Source: an uncultured Bacteroidales bacterium
GTDB lineage: Bacteria > Bacteroidota > Bacteroidia > Bacteroidales > UBA932
Length of the DNA: 64,000 nucleotides
Direction: 5' to 3'
Assembly (NCBI GenBank): GCA_949294195.1
Contig: CASFGK010000026.1
Coordinates: 1 to 64,000, forward strand
The notes under the pieces were generated by a model. The model was not told the DNA's origin, searched no databases, and saw nothing but the letters and a program-made list of their open reading frames with translations. The number at the start of each line of letters is the position of its first letter. Position 1 is the first letter of the stretch. Below, piece by piece: positions 43,859 to 56,308 of this stretch. The position numbers were made by a program, and so were the translations under genes.

Positions 43859-43950
43859 AGCCAGTGCAGGCGGCGTGGCCGCCCGTGGCCTCGTGAACGG
43901 GAGGGGCCCGCGCTGGAAGCGTGGGAGGGATTTACCGCCTGCACTGGTTA
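43859..43950. repeat. Large GC-rich stem-loop
   Basis: A 13-base perfect inverted repeat, CCAGTGCAGGCGG (43861-43873) and CCGCCTGCACTGG (43935-43947), extends to 15 of 16 paired bases. The inner 61 bases are GC-rich with further short GGCC/CCGC pairings. It is unlike its AT-rich surroundings. A structured RNA or a palindromic repeat element are the main options. Confidence 0.65.
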
Positions 43951-43978
43951 CGGCCTGCATAAGCCAAAAGCACTGCCA

Positions 43979-44013
43979 CAAAAAAAAGAAGAGCTGCCGA
44001 AACAACTCTTCTT
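43979..44013 (-). terminator. Intrinsic terminator of the phosphofructokinase gene
   Basis: Stem AAGAAGAG (43986-43993) / CTCTTCTT (44006-44013); on the minus strand it runs into an unbroken T tract. It lies 45 bases past the pfk stop. Confidence 0.85.
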
Positions 44014-44058
44014 CAACCATTTATACGTCAATATATGACTTTAGTCTACGTCTTTCAT

Positions 44059-45294
44059 TTACCACTCGAGTATCTTCTTGAAGTCGTATGCCTCAGGGTT
44101 GCTTACGTATGCCTTGGCAGCTTCGTAGTCAGCCTCTGTAATGTAGTGTGCGATAAAGTTGTAGTAGTTCTGCGCGGTACCTGCATTGATGTCAACGACT
44201 CTAGGAGGAATCTTTCCTGTCTCCGGATCCTGAAGGTCTGAAAGGTACAGAGGAGAAACGTTTCCGTATGCGTCTACGTATACCATGCATCCTGTCTTTC
44301 CTTCGCTGAAAAGCTGGTAAACGCCCATAGCAAGCTCTGTGCAGTATGTAAGGTCATAAGCTACAGGGTCCTGGCAGCGGACATCGTATCCGATCTCGAC
44401 AGGACGGCTCTTCACCTTGAGACCGAGCTTCTTGAACTCTTTCTCGAGAAGGTCATTGAAAAGCACTGCCTTGGAGATCTTGCCGAGTTCCGGATGACCG
44501 TGCTCGTCGTATGTGAAGTGGATACCTGCCTCGGCAGCCTCCTTGGCTACGCCTGCATCGTGGAACAGACCTTCTGCAGCCACAATCGTACCGTAGTTTA
44601 CGCCCATTATCTTTCTCTTGAGGATAGCAGAAACCGAAAGCTTGATGATCTTGTCAAGAGTCATCTGAGTCTTGTTGAACATCTCGGGTATGATGGTCAT
44701 AGGACAGTGGGTAGCCTCTCCGATTCCGAGGGCAAGGCTTCCGCATGTACGTCCCATTGCCGAGATGACCAGCCAGTTGCCTGAAGTGCGTGCATCCTCA
44801 TAGATGGTCCTTGCGAGGTGCGCTCCCTCGTTCTTTGCGGAGTTGTATCCGAAAGTCGGGGTATTGTTCGGAAGAGGAAGGTCGTTGTCGATGGTCTTCG
44901 GGCAGTGGATATTGGCGATAGGATAGTTCTTTGCCGCCAGGAACTTGGAAATCCTGTTTGCAGTGGATGCAGTGTCGTCACCTCCGATGGTAACCAGAAG
45001 CTTTATATTGTTTTCCTTGAAAAGGTCGAGGTTGAAGTTTTCCTCGAAATCCTTGTCTGTAGGTTTGAATCGGCTCATTTCAAGGTAGGAGCCACCCCTG
45101 TTGAAATAACGGTCAGCTTTGAAGAAATCCAGATCCTCGGTGCGTGCGTTCTTGCTGAAAAGTCCTGAATATCCGCCGTGAAGGCCGATTACTCTGTAAC
45201 CTTTTGAAAGGAAAGTTTTTGCTACACTCATTGAAACTGAGTTCATTCCTGGGGCAGGACCGCCACCGCAAAGGATAATTACTGCGTCTTTCAT
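44059..45294 (-). CDS. pfp: Pyrophosphate-dependent 6-phosphofructokinase
   Basis: 411 residues. It phosphorylates fructose 6-phosphate, reversibly and with PPi. Evidence for PPi rather than ATP: GGDD (104-107) carries the second Asp, and PKTIDND (133-139 region) carries Lys where ATP enzymes have Gly. Other blocks: CGGGPAPGMNS, MGRTCGSLALG, and the long C-terminal part with IGYDVRCQDPVAYD. The ATG at 45294 (MKDAVII) is chosen; the upstream extension is leader sequence. It is a single gene ending at a strong terminator. Confidence 0.88.
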   Translation of the reverse strand: MKDAVIILCGGGPAPGMNSVSMSVAKTFLSKGYRVIGLHGGYSGLFSKNARTEDLDFFKADRYFNRGGSYLEMSRFKPTDKDFEENFNLDLFKENNIKLLVTIGGDDTASTANRISKFLAAKNYPIANIHCPKTIDNDLPLPNNTPTFGYNSAKNEGAHLARTIYEDARTSGNWLVISAMGRTCGSLALGIGEATHCPMTIIPEMFNKTQMTLDKIIKLSVSAILKRKIMGVNYGTIVAAEGLFHDAGVAKEAAEAGIHFTYDEHGHPELGKISKAVLFNDLLEKEFKKLGLKVKSRPVEIGYDVRCQDPVAYDLTYCTELAMGVYQLFSEGKTGCMVYVDAYGNVSPLYLSDLQDPETGKIPPRVVDINAGTAQNYYNFIAHYITEADYEAAKAYVSNPEAYDFKKILEW

Positions 45295-45409
45295 ATTAAA
45301 AAAGCTATTTAAAGTTAATTGTATTATGTAATTGCTTTCTTTTGTCAACAGCCGTTTGTCCGGCAGTGCAAAATTATCTAATTTCAGGGAAATTCCGCGA
45401 AAAAATCGT

Positions 45410-45417
45410 TAAATTTG
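45410..45417 (+). promoter_or_regulatory. Candidate -7 element of ligA
   Basis: TAAATTTG, 54 bases before the ATG at 45472. The nearest -33 candidate is weak and too distant. Confidence 0.5.
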
Positions 45418-45444
45418 CAAACTTATGTCTATTTTACCGTGTAA

Positions 45445-48491
<3,047 letters not shown>

Positions 48492-48503
48492 TAACTGATT
48501 AAC

Positions 48504-50726
48504 ATGCCTATCTCAGATTTTACACAACAGGATTACGCAGTCATAGCCCGGGATTATGCCGACCTGAAGGAAGCTGCAAGGAAAAGATGCGCCAACCAGA
48601 GCGAACTGGACATGGTCCAGAAAGCCTTTGATTTTGCAAATGAAGCGCACAAAGGTGTCCGAAGACGCTCCGGCGAGCCGTATATTCTGCATCCGATAGC
48701 CGTCGCCCAGATTGTAGTCAGCAATATCGGCCTCGGATACAAGTCCATTTGCGCGGCCCTCCTTCATGACGTTGTAGAAGACACTGATTACACAGTCGAT
48801 GATATACGGAACATCTTCGGAGACAAGATCGCCTCGCTGGTGGACGGTCTGACCAAGATCAAAACGGTCCTGGACAACGAGGACAAGGCCAAGCAGAACA
48901 GTATCCAGGCAGAAAATTTCAAGCGTATCCTTCTGACTCTCAATGATGATGTCCGTGTAGTACTGATAAAGCTCGCTGACAGGCTTCACAACTGCAGGAC
49001 AATAGAATTCATGCCGGAGTACAAGCGTGACAAGATTCTGAGCGAGACCATGTTCATCTTCATCCCTCTTGCCCACAGGCTGGGTCTGTATGAGGTAAAG
49101 TCAGAGATGGAGGACATATGGCTGAGATACAAGGAGCCTCAGGCATTCAATGAGATTTCGGAGAAAATCAACCGGAACATAAATGACAAGGAAAAGGAAA
49201 TCGACGAATTCATACAGCCTATCAACGAGGCATTGAAAACTGCCGGTTTCGATTTCGAGGTCAAGAAGAGAGTCAAGACCCCGTACTCCATCTGGCACAA
49301 GATGATAACAAAGGGCATCACATTCGAACAGGTGTATGACCTCTATGCAGTCAGGATAATCTTCAACCCGGGCGCGAATTCCACTGAAAGCGAACGTGAT
49401 CAGTGCTATCACGTATTTTCCATAATAACAGGAATATACAAGTACAAGAGCGACCGTATCCGTGACTGGGTGAAACATCCGAAGAACAACGGCTATGAAG
49501 CGCTTCACTGCACTCTGATGAGCCACTCCGGAATATGGATCGAGGTGCAGATACGCACTACCAGGATGAACGACATTGCGGAAAGGGGTATTGCAGCCCA
49601 CTGGACATACAAGAAAGACGGCTTCGTGGACGAGAATGAAAACGAAATGGACAGCTGGATAAGCAAGGTCAAGGAGATACTTGTAAATCCTGATGTCAAT
49701 GCTCTTGAACTGCTGGATATAATCCATAACGACCTTACGACAGCCGACATATTCGTATTCACTCCCAAAGGAGACCAGAAACGCATAGCCAAAGGAGCTA
49801 CAGCCCTTGATTTTGCGTACTCAATCCATTCGGAAATAGGCAACAAGGCCATCGCTGCCAAAGTGAACATGAAGCTCGAGCCGCTGTCTTATGAACTGAA
49901 GACAGGTGACCAGATAGAGATAATCACTGCAGAGACCGAAAAGCCCAAGCGCGAATGGCTCCAGTTCCTCAAGACAAGGAAGGCAAAGAACATAGTACTG
50001 GATTATCTGAAAGGCGAACGTCAGGAAAGTGTCAGTGTCGGAAGGAAAATGGTGGAAGAGCAGCTTGCTGCAATCGGCTGTAAACTGAATGACAGTACCA
50101 TGAAAGCTATGCTGAGCGGGTACGAAATATTCGAAGATGATGCCGACGAACTTTTTTTCAGGGTCGGGATAGGCCTCCTGAAGCTTAACAATCTGGAAGA
50201 GATTGTCAGGAAAAACGAAGAAAAATCCGGAAAGTCCTGGGGATTCCCATGGTTTAAGAACAAGGAGAAGAAAAACAGTTATGTCATCAATGACGAAACG
50301 GATACGAAGCATAAATATGTGATAGCAGGCTGCTGCAACCCTATTCCAGGGGACAGTGTCGTCGGGTTTCTGGCTTCGGACGGAACAGTCACAGTCCACA
50401 AGAAGACCTGCAGCGTGGCCAACAGCATTGCCGCAAAGCACGGTGACAGGATAGTGATGCCAGTATGGGAAAAGGCTGCAGATCAGTCGTTTCTGGTAAG
50501 ACTGTCTCTGAAGGGACTGGACAGAATAGGTATCATCAATGAGATTTCAAGATATATTTCGCTTGTGATGAGTGTGAATATCAGAAAGTTCTGTCTGGGA
50601 ACCGATGAAGGTATCTTTGAAGGTTACATAGACCTTTATGTACATGACAAGGAGGATCTGGAGAAGCTCATCAAGAAGCTCAACAAGATTGAAGGCATAC
50701 AGAGTGTCGTAAGATCCGATATATGA
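48504..50726 (+). CDS. relA/spoT: Bifunctional (p)ppGpp synthetase/hydrolase
   Basis: 740 residues. Domains in order: HD hydrolase (about 40-190) with intact LLHDVVEDTDYT, synthetase (about 240-360) with VKTPYSIWHKM, YDLYAVRIIF, NGYEALHCTLM and EVQIRTTRM, TGS (about 405-465) with FVFTPKGD, a helical/zinc-like region with CCNPIPGD, and C-terminal ACT (about 660-740). Both hydrolase and synthetase motifs are complete, so it should make and remove the alarmone. It starts 12 bases after the yihY stop. Confidence 0.96.
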   Translation: MPISDFTQQDYAVIARDYADLKEAARKRCANQSELDMVQKAFDFANEAHKGVRRRSGEPYILHPIAVAQIVVSNIGLGYKSICAALLHDVVEDTDYTVDDIRNIFGDKIASLVDGLTKIKTVLDNEDKAKQNSIQAENFKRILLTLNDDVRVVLIKLADRLHNCRTIEFMPEYKRDKILSETMFIFIPLAHRLGLYEVKSEMEDIWLRYKEPQAFNEISEKINRNINDKEKEIDEFIQPINEALKTAGFDFEVKKRVKTPYSIWHKMITKGITFEQVYDLYAVRIIFNPGANSTESERDQCYHVFSIITGIYKYKSDRIRDWVKHPKNNGYEALHCTLMSHSGIWIEVQIRTTRMNDIAERGIAAHWTYKKDGFVDENENEMDSWISKVKEILVNPDVNALELLDIIHNDLTTADIFVFTPKGDQKRIAKGATALDFAYSIHSEIGNKAIAAKVNMKLEPLSYELKTGDQIEIITAETEKPKREWLQFLKTRKAKNIVLDYLKGERQESVSVGRKMVEEQLAAIGCKLNDSTMKAMLSGYEIFEDDADELFFRVGIGLLKLNNLEEIVRKNEEKSGKSWGFPWFKNKEKKNSYVINDETDTKHKYVIAGCCNPIPGDSVVGFLASDGTVTVHKKTCSVANSIAAKHGDRIVMPVWEKAADQSFLVRLSLKGLDRIGIINEISRYISLVMSVNIRKFCLGTDEGIFEGYIDLYVHDKEDLEKLIKKLNKIEGIQSVVRSDI

Positions 50727-50764
50727 TTCTGACGAATCATACAATGGTTAGTATAATTTGAAAA

Positions 50765-52561
50765 ATGAAGAAGTTTCTAGAAAAGTTAATTCCCGCAATT
50801 CCGATCGGACTGGTGCTTGGATCGGTATTTTTTTCACATTCGTGCGCAAATACCACGACTCCTCCATCCGGAGGGCCGAAAGACACCATACCGCCGGTGA
50901 TAATGAAGCTCTACCCTGCCCCGGGTACAAAGCATGTCCCTGTGCATAAGACAAACCTTGAATTCACCTTCGACGAGTATGTCGTTGTCAAGGATCCGCA
51001 GAGCATTTTCCTTTCTCCGCCTATGGAGAAGGCGCCGAAATACAGGATGAAGGGAAAGACACTGATCATTTATTTTGAGAACGACCTTGATTCGAACAGG
51101 ACCTATACGCTGGACCTGACCAATGCAGTTGCCGACAACAACGAAGGCAACATGTTCCCCGGCTATAACCTTGCGTTTTCTACCGGAGCCGATGTCGATT
51201 CAATGTATATCACAGGTATAGTGCAGGACTGCAATACGCTCAAGCCTATAAAGGGTGCGACTGTCATGCTGTACAAGGACCAGTCCGACTCGGCCGTCTT
51301 CCTGCAGCGTCCCGTGGCTGCCGGAAAGACTGACGACTGGGGATATTTCTGTCTGAGGAATATTCAGGATACTGTCTACAGACTGTTTGCCATTACCGAT
51401 GCCAATTATGACAACAAGTACGATGCCGCTACCGAACAGGTTGCCTTTTTCGACAGTCTGGTCAGGCCGGTGAACAGAGTACGAGATTCCGTACCCGAGC
51501 TGATGAAATACCTTATGACAGACACTCTTGCCTGTCAGGCAAGAAAGACTGAATATGCACTGAGCCTGTTCAAGGAGACACCTTCGACCCAGATGATTGA
51601 CAACTCGGAGCGTGTCGGGGAAAGGACAGCCTATATCACTTTCATGGCCCCGTATGCCAGGATCGATTCGCTTTGGATTACAGGAGTGCCTCACGACAAG
51701 ATCATTACACAGTTCAATATCAAGCAGGACAGTCTTGAAATCTGGATAAATGACCCTGCTCCACAGCCTGATACCCTGTATTTGAATGTAGATTACATGA
51801 AGACCGACACTTTGGGAAATCTGTCTCCGTTCGTGGAAGAGATCAAGCTGGTCAAACCAAAGGAGCTGAATGTCAGGAAAAGTGCAAGGAAGGATATAAA
51901 GAAAGAGGATACTACAGCTGTCTTTACAGTCAGCGCAGAACCTGAAAATGTAGAGCAGAACGGATTTGTCATCGAGTTCAAATATCCGCTGGTGGAATCC
52001 GCTTTCGACTCTATTTCATACCGTTATCTCAACCCGAGACAGCAGGAGACCAAAAGCAGGGTGACCATCACACAGGACAGTCTGAATCTCAGACGATATA
52101 TTGTCAGGCCAGTGGAGAAGTTCCTTCCGGGATATGAGTACTTTTTGAATATTCCTGGCCGTAAATTTAAGGATATCAACGGTTTCTATAACGACAGCCT
52201 GGAGGTGAAAGTCACTCTTCCAAATGATGAGACTCTCAGTACCTTGTCGCTGGCAATGTCAGGTGTGCACAACAAATATATCGTCGATCTTCTCAACGAA
52301 GCAAAAGACAAGGTCTTGAGGACATATATTATAGACAGCGACCAGACTCTCCTTTTCCCTTATCTCAAAGCCGGGAAATATTCCATCAGAATCACTGAGG
52401 ATGTGAACAGGAACGGGATAGTGGATACAGGCAACCTTCTGGAGAGGAAACAGCCTGAAAAAGTGCTGTTCTACAAGTTGGATGACGGTACTGATTTCAT
52501 AGATTTGCCTGAGAAGACGGAAATTTCGCAGAGTATTGATATTGGAGAAATGTTCAGATAG
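50765..52561 (+). CDS. Ig-like (Big_5) domain lipoprotein of unknown function
   Basis: 598 residues. The signal peptide ends at lipobox FSHSC (C27), followed by ANTTTPPSGGPKDTIPPVI, the common start of this Bacteroidota group. An N-terminal Big_5-type Ig domain covers about 35-140 (PVHKTNLEFTFDEYVVVKD). A middle region looks like a carboxypeptidase-regulatory beta domain (GIVQDCNTLKPIKGATVMLY). The rest is beta-rich. It probably sits on the outer membrane. The next gene begins 2 bases after its stop and encodes a barrel. Confidence 0.85.
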   Translation: MKKFLEKLIPAIPIGLVLGSVFFSHSCANTTTPPSGGPKDTIPPVIMKLYPAPGTKHVPVHKTNLEFTFDEYVVVKDPQSIFLSPPMEKAPKYRMKGKTLIIYFENDLDSNRTYTLDLTNAVADNNEGNMFPGYNLAFSTGADVDSMYITGIVQDCNTLKPIKGATVMLYKDQSDSAVFLQRPVAAGKTDDWGYFCLRNIQDTVYRLFAITDANYDNKYDAATEQVAFFDSLVRPVNRVRDSVPELMKYLMTDTLACQARKTEYALSLFKETPSTQMIDNSERVGERTAYITFMAPYARIDSLWITGVPHDKIITQFNIKQDSLEIWINDPAPQPDTLYLNVDYMKTDTLGNLSPFVEEIKLVKPKELNVRKSARKDIKKEDTTAVFTVSAEPENVEQNGFVIEFKYPLVESAFDSISYRYLNPRQQETKSRVTITQDSLNLRRYIVRPVEKFLPGYEYFLNIPGRKFKDINGFYNDSLEVKVTLPNDETLSTLSLAMSGVHNKYIVDLLNEAKDKVLRTYIIDSDQTLLFPYLKAGKYSIRITEDVNRNGIVDTGNLLERKQPEKVLFYKLDDGTDFIDLPEKTEISQSIDIGEMFR

Positions 52562-52563
52562 CC

Positions 52564-53493
52564 ATGAGACTTTGTTTGTTGGAATTCATACTTGTATTCT
52601 CTGTCATTCTGGCTGCAGGCCTACAGCCGGTATCCGCCAGGGGAAAAAAATCCGCTCCGGATGCAGATACGCTCAGAGTAACGACGGAATTTACTCTTCC
52701 CTCTTCGGAAGACAGCCTGAAGGCATACCTTGATACGATAGAGGTAAAAAAGAAGATAATCATCAATGACTATTCCATGATCGGAATCCAGTATGGCATG
52801 AGCATGAGCCAGGTCATGTGGAATCCTGACATGCGGCAGAAACCGCTCTTCTTTCCGGAAAATTTCGGTATCATGTATACCAGATACGGGAAAATGTTCG
52901 GCTATATGCCATATTTTGGCTTTCAGGCAGGGGTCATTTTCGCGAAAGAAGGATACAGTTTCAAGGCAGATGAACAGACAGGCAACTGGCCTGATCTCGG
53001 AGGACCGTATTCCGGTGTGCGCGAAGCTGTCATGGATGTAATCGAGGTTCCGCTTCTGGCACATATCCATGTAGATTTCTGGAAAATGAAACTGCTTGCC
53101 AATATCGGGTTCTTTGCCGGTTACAGGCTGAATATAAAGCGTACCGGCAATATCAGCCCTGAAGTGGCGGACGGGTTTATTGATACGGACAAGCGGCTGG
53201 ATTACGGTATCAAGGGAGGAGCCGGTTTCGCATTTGTCTTCGATCCTGTCGAAATCCATTTTACAGCCATGTACAAGTATTCGATGGGTATGCTTCATAA
53301 GCCTGATTATTATAGCAGTTATTATTACAGATATGCATATCCGTCAAATATAATCTTTTCTGTAGGGGTCCATTTCCAGCTGACAAAAAGAATAGGAAAG
53401 ACAAGACATCAGCTCAGGAGCGAAGCCAAAGAACAGGTCGGGCTGATCAATGCACTTGATGCCAATATTCCTGAAATCGATACGGTTGAATAA
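52564..53493 (+). CDS. Predicted outer-membrane beta-barrel protein (PorT-like)
   Basis: 309 residues. Signal peptide, a polar linker of about 45 residues, then barrel strands from about residue 65 (YSMIGIQYGMSMSQVMWN) to NIIFSVGVHFQL, and a charged tail of about 35 residues. Size and strand pattern resemble PorT-type or outer-membrane beta-barrel (OMP_b-brl) proteins of Bacteroidota. It is linked to the Ig-like lipoprotein gene by a 2-base gap and precedes ispG by 12 bases. Confidence 0.75.
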   Translation: MRLCLLEFILVFSVILAAGLQPVSARGKKSAPDADTLRVTTEFTLPSSEDSLKAYLDTIEVKKKIIINDYSMIGIQYGMSMSQVMWNPDMRQKPLFFPENFGIMYTRYGKMFGYMPYFGFQAGVIFAKEGYSFKADEQTGNWPDLGGPYSGVREAVMDVIEVPLLAHIHVDFWKMKLLANIGFFAGYRLNIKRTGNISPEVADGFIDTDKRLDYGIKGGAGFAFVFDPVEIHFTAMYKYSMGMLHKPDYYSSYYYRYAYPSNIIFSVGVHFQLTKRIGKTRHQLRSEAKEQVGLINALDANIPEIDTVE

Positions 53494-53505
53494 AAAGAAA
53501 ATGTC

Positions 53506-54852
53506 ATGAAAATCATAACAGCGACTGTAGGCAATGTAAAAATAGGGGCAGACTGCCCTATTGTAGTACAGACCATGTGCAACACCCATACATCTGATGT
53601 GGAGGCAAGTGTCGCGCAGTGCAGGCGGATGCATGAGGCGGGAGCCGGACTTATCAGGCTTACCGTTCCCGGTCACAAGGAAGTAGAATCTCTCCGTGAA
53701 ATAAAGGCGAGATTAAGGAGTGAAGGGATAACGACTCCTCTTGTAGCAGATGTGCATTTTTCTTCCGAGATCGCTGTTGAAGCAGCAGAAGTCGTTGAGA
53801 AAGTGAGGATTAATCCAGGAAATTTCCATCCTGACCATGAACAGGCCAAAGCACAGTTCGCCAGGCTTGTCAAGGTATGCAAGGAAAATGGCACAGCCAT
53901 AAGGATAGGGCTGAACCACGGTTCTCTTGGTTCAAGAATTACTGAAATGTACGGTAATACACCTTTTGCAATGAAAGAGGCGGCGATGGAATGGATTGAC
54001 ATGTGCATAGACAATGATTTCTACAATGTAGTCGTATCTCTCAAGGCCAGTAACACTGTAGTAATGGTCGAAGCCTATCGGCTTCTGTACAAAGCTATGG
54101 AAGATAAGGGCGTAGTCTTCCCTCTGCATCTTGGCGTAACGGAAGCGGGAAACGGAGATTCCGGACGAATCAAGTCAGCTGTCGGAATTTCATCCCTTCT
54201 GTCTGAAGGCATAGGCAACACAATCCGTGTTTCACTTACTGAAGATCCTGTAAATGAAATACCTGTAGCAAAGTATCTGGCTGACCGCTATGATCATAAA
54301 ATACATTCCTCGATGGTGTCACTTAATCTGGAAGAAAAAAAGGCTGTAGCGACATATCATTCAAAATCAAGGGAACAGCTGATGCTGGATATGTCCTGTG
54401 ATTTCGGAAAGATGCTTCTCGACAGGAAAATAGACAAAATAGATCTTAAAGGGTTCTATACTGATACAAACGGTGCGGAGATTCATCTTGACGGTTCCGA
54501 AACCGCGACTTACCTGAGTGACGAACTTATGCAGGCTGCAAGGCGCAGATTTTACCGTCCGGAGTATATTGCCTGTCCCGGATGCGGAAGAACCATGTAC
54601 AACCTTGAAGAAACCTTCAATGAAGTGAAAAGGCGTACTTCACATCTGAAAGGGATGGTGATTGCCGTAATGGGATGCATAGTTAACGGTCCTGGCGAGA
54701 TGGCTGATGCTGACTGGGGTTATGTTGGAGAAGGAAATCATAAGGTTTCAATATATAAAGGAAAAACCCCGGTCATGAGGCATGTGCCGGAGACCGAGGC
54801 TATAGACCATCTTCTCAGACTTATCGAAGAAGATACAGGGAAGCAGGCCTGA
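53506..54852 (+). CDS. ispG: 4-hydroxy-3-methylbut-2-enyl diphosphate synthase, intermediate length
   Basis: 448 residues, MEP isoprenoid pathway. N-terminal TIM barrel with PIVVQTMCNT, LVADVHF, VRINPGN, IRIGLNHGS and GVTEAG. The C-terminal [4Fe-4S] domain has CPGCGRTMYNLEE and the third Cys in MGCIVNGPGE. Between them, about 285-345 (REQLMLDMSCDFGKMLLDRK...LKGFY) is a short remnant of the insertion domain that makes most Bacteroidota IspG proteins over 600 residues, while the plain bacterial type is about 370-400. There is no frameshift. The start ATG is 12 bases after the barrel gene. Confidence 0.92.
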   Translation: MKIITATVGNVKIGADCPIVVQTMCNTHTSDVEASVAQCRRMHEAGAGLIRLTVPGHKEVESLREIKARLRSEGITTPLVADVHFSSEIAVEAAEVVEKVRINPGNFHPDHEQAKAQFARLVKVCKENGTAIRIGLNHGSLGSRITEMYGNTPFAMKEAAMEWIDMCIDNDFYNVVVSLKASNTVVMVEAYRLLYKAMEDKGVVFPLHLGVTEAGNGDSGRIKSAVGISSLLSEGIGNTIRVSLTEDPVNEIPVAKYLADRYDHKIHSSMVSLNLEEKKAVATYHSKSREQLMLDMSCDFGKMLLDRKIDKIDLKGFYTDTNGAEIHLDGSETATYLSDELMQAARRRFYRPEYIACPGCGRTMYNLEETFNEVKRRTSHLKGMVIAVMGCIVNGPGEMADADWGYVGEGNHKVSIYKGKTPVMRHVPETEAIDHLLRLIEEDTGKQA

Positions 54853-56193
54853 CTATTCCTTTTTTTCAGAATCTGTCCCGGTGCCGCTTCCTGACTTGAC
54901 GGTGCTGTCCTGCTGCTGATTCCTGATATCCTTTACGATAACCTTGTCTATTCTGGCTCCATCCATATCCACGACTTCAAACTCGAAATTGCCCCATACG
55001 GCTTTTTCTCCTGCAACAGGAACGTGTTCGAGAACATCCAGAATAAGTCCGGCAACAGTAGTGTATTCGTATTCCTGTACTTCATCGTCCAGATCGAAGT
55101 GCATAATGAAGTCATACATCGAGCACTGTCCGTCTACAAGCCAGCCGTCATTGTTCAGTCTTGCAACAATATCCGGCTCTTTCTGATGATCGTCATTGAC
55201 TGTACCTACAAGCGCTTCCATGATGTCCTTGAGAGTGATGATGCCGCAGCATGAACCGAATTCATCGCAGACAAGAGCCCTGCTTATCTTTTTCCTCTTC
55301 ATGTCTTCAAGGACTGTGTACACGTTCATGTTTTCATGGAAGTATACCGGCTTCTGGGTCATTTTTGCCAGATCAAACCCTTCTTTTCCTACATTGAGCA
55401 CGAAATCCTTCAGGGAAAGAACTCCTACCACATGGTCCAGATCTCCGTCAACGACAGGGTAGGCTTCGAAAATGTTCTCCTCGATTGTATGTCTGATTTC
55501 AGTCTCCGACATCTCAAGTTCGAGAAATACTATGTCGTTTCTGAGAGTCATGATCGTACTCACCTTGAGATCTCCCAAGGTAAATACACGGTCTACTATA
55601 TCCTGCTCTACTGGAGAGACTTCACCTTCGTCAGTACCTTCCTGGATTATTGACATGATTTCTTCTTCCGTTACTTTTGACTCCTGAGCCTTTACTCCCA
55701 GAATCTTGAGTACTCCTGCCGTACTTTTCGCCAGAAGCCAGACAAACGGAGATGTCAGTACTGAAATGGCGCGCATCGGTCCGGCCACCACTTTGGCGAC
55801 TTTTTCGGATGCACTCATGGCGATTCTTTTAGGAACCAGTTCGCCGAGAAGGATGGTGAAATAGGTTACAATAATTACAATTATGGTCTGCGCGACAGCA
55901 GATGCCGCACCTGATGTCATGCCTGCATTTCCAAGAACTTTTGTCAGTTCTTCCGCAATCTTGTTTCCGGAGAAAATACCGGTGAGGATTCCGATCAATG
56001 TGATTCCTATCTGGACCGCAGACAGGAATTTGTCCGGGTCTGAAGCCAGCTTCAATGCCGTCTTGGCTGATTTCTGGCCTTTGTCAGCGTCTGTCTGAAG
56101 GCTGGATTTGCGCGCGGAAATAAGCGCAATCTCCGACATGGAAAAAATGCCGTTCAGGAGGATTAGGGCGAAAATGATGATTATCTCTTCCAT
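54853..56193 (-). CDS. CNNM/CorC-type hemolysin family membrane protein
   Basis: 446 residues. N-terminal DUF21/CNNM membrane domain (about 1-190, four helices, FALILLNGIFSMSEIALIS), a pair of CBS domains (about 205-325), and a CorC_HlyC domain (about 335-425, RLNNDGWLVDGQCSM). A Ser/Asp/Glu-rich tail follows. Such proteins are linked to magnesium or cobalt transport; the hemolysin name is historical. It converges with ispG (the two genes abut) and stands alone. Confidence 0.9.
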   Translation of the reverse strand: MEEIIIIFALILLNGIFSMSEIALISARKSSLQTDADKGQKSAKTALKLASDPDKFLSAVQIGITLIGILTGIFSGNKIAEELTKVLGNAGMTSGAASAVAQTIIVIIVTYFTILLGELVPKRIAMSASEKVAKVVAGPMRAISVLTSPFVWLLAKSTAGVLKILGVKAQESKVTEEEIMSIIQEGTDEGEVSPVEQDIVDRVFTLGDLKVSTIMTLRNDIVFLELEMSETEIRHTIEENIFEAYPVVDGDLDHVVGVLSLKDFVLNVGKEGFDLAKMTQKPVYFHENMNVYTVLEDMKRKKISRALVCDEFGSCCGIITLKDIMEALVGTVNDDHQKEPDIVARLNNDGWLVDGQCSMYDFIMHFDLDDEVQEYEYTTVAGLILDVLEHVPVAGEKAVWGNFEFEVVDMDGARIDKVIVKDIRNQQQDSTVKSGSGTGTDSEKKE

Positions 56194-56308
56194 ATTCCCT
56201 CCCTGTTTTCAAAATGAAAACTGTCCGACAAGGGGACTGAATCGTCCGAATCGCCACTGATTTCAAATGTAATGGCCTGAGTGTTCTGTGCTGTAATTTC
56301 GTTCATTT

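Larger units (their letters stand above)
43462..44058. other. Repeat-rich region without a credible gene
   Basis: 597 bases between two leftward genes. It holds five copies of a CACACCTGC(A/G)G-type motif in both orientations, a large GC-rich stem-loop, and the terminator of the phosphofructokinase gene. ORFs here are short and composed of the repeats, so none is called. Confidence 0.7.

Noticed and set aside
43763..44020. 85-residue minus-strand ORF in the repeat region
   Set aside because: It runs through the stem-loop, the repeats and the terminator, has an unnatural composition and no start signal.
43462..44058. CRISPR array
   Set aside because: The repeats are short, irregular in spacing and in both orientations, and no cas gene is present.
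45295..45350. Sigma-70-like TTGACA-N16-TAATAC upstream of the phosphofructokinase gene
   Set aside because: Bacteroidota housekeeping sigma factors do not use this consensus, so the match is probably chance.
53506..54852. Frameshift or deletion pseudogene of ispG
   Set aside because: The reading frame is open from start to stop with all iron-sulfur cysteines present; the shorter middle looks like a real variant.
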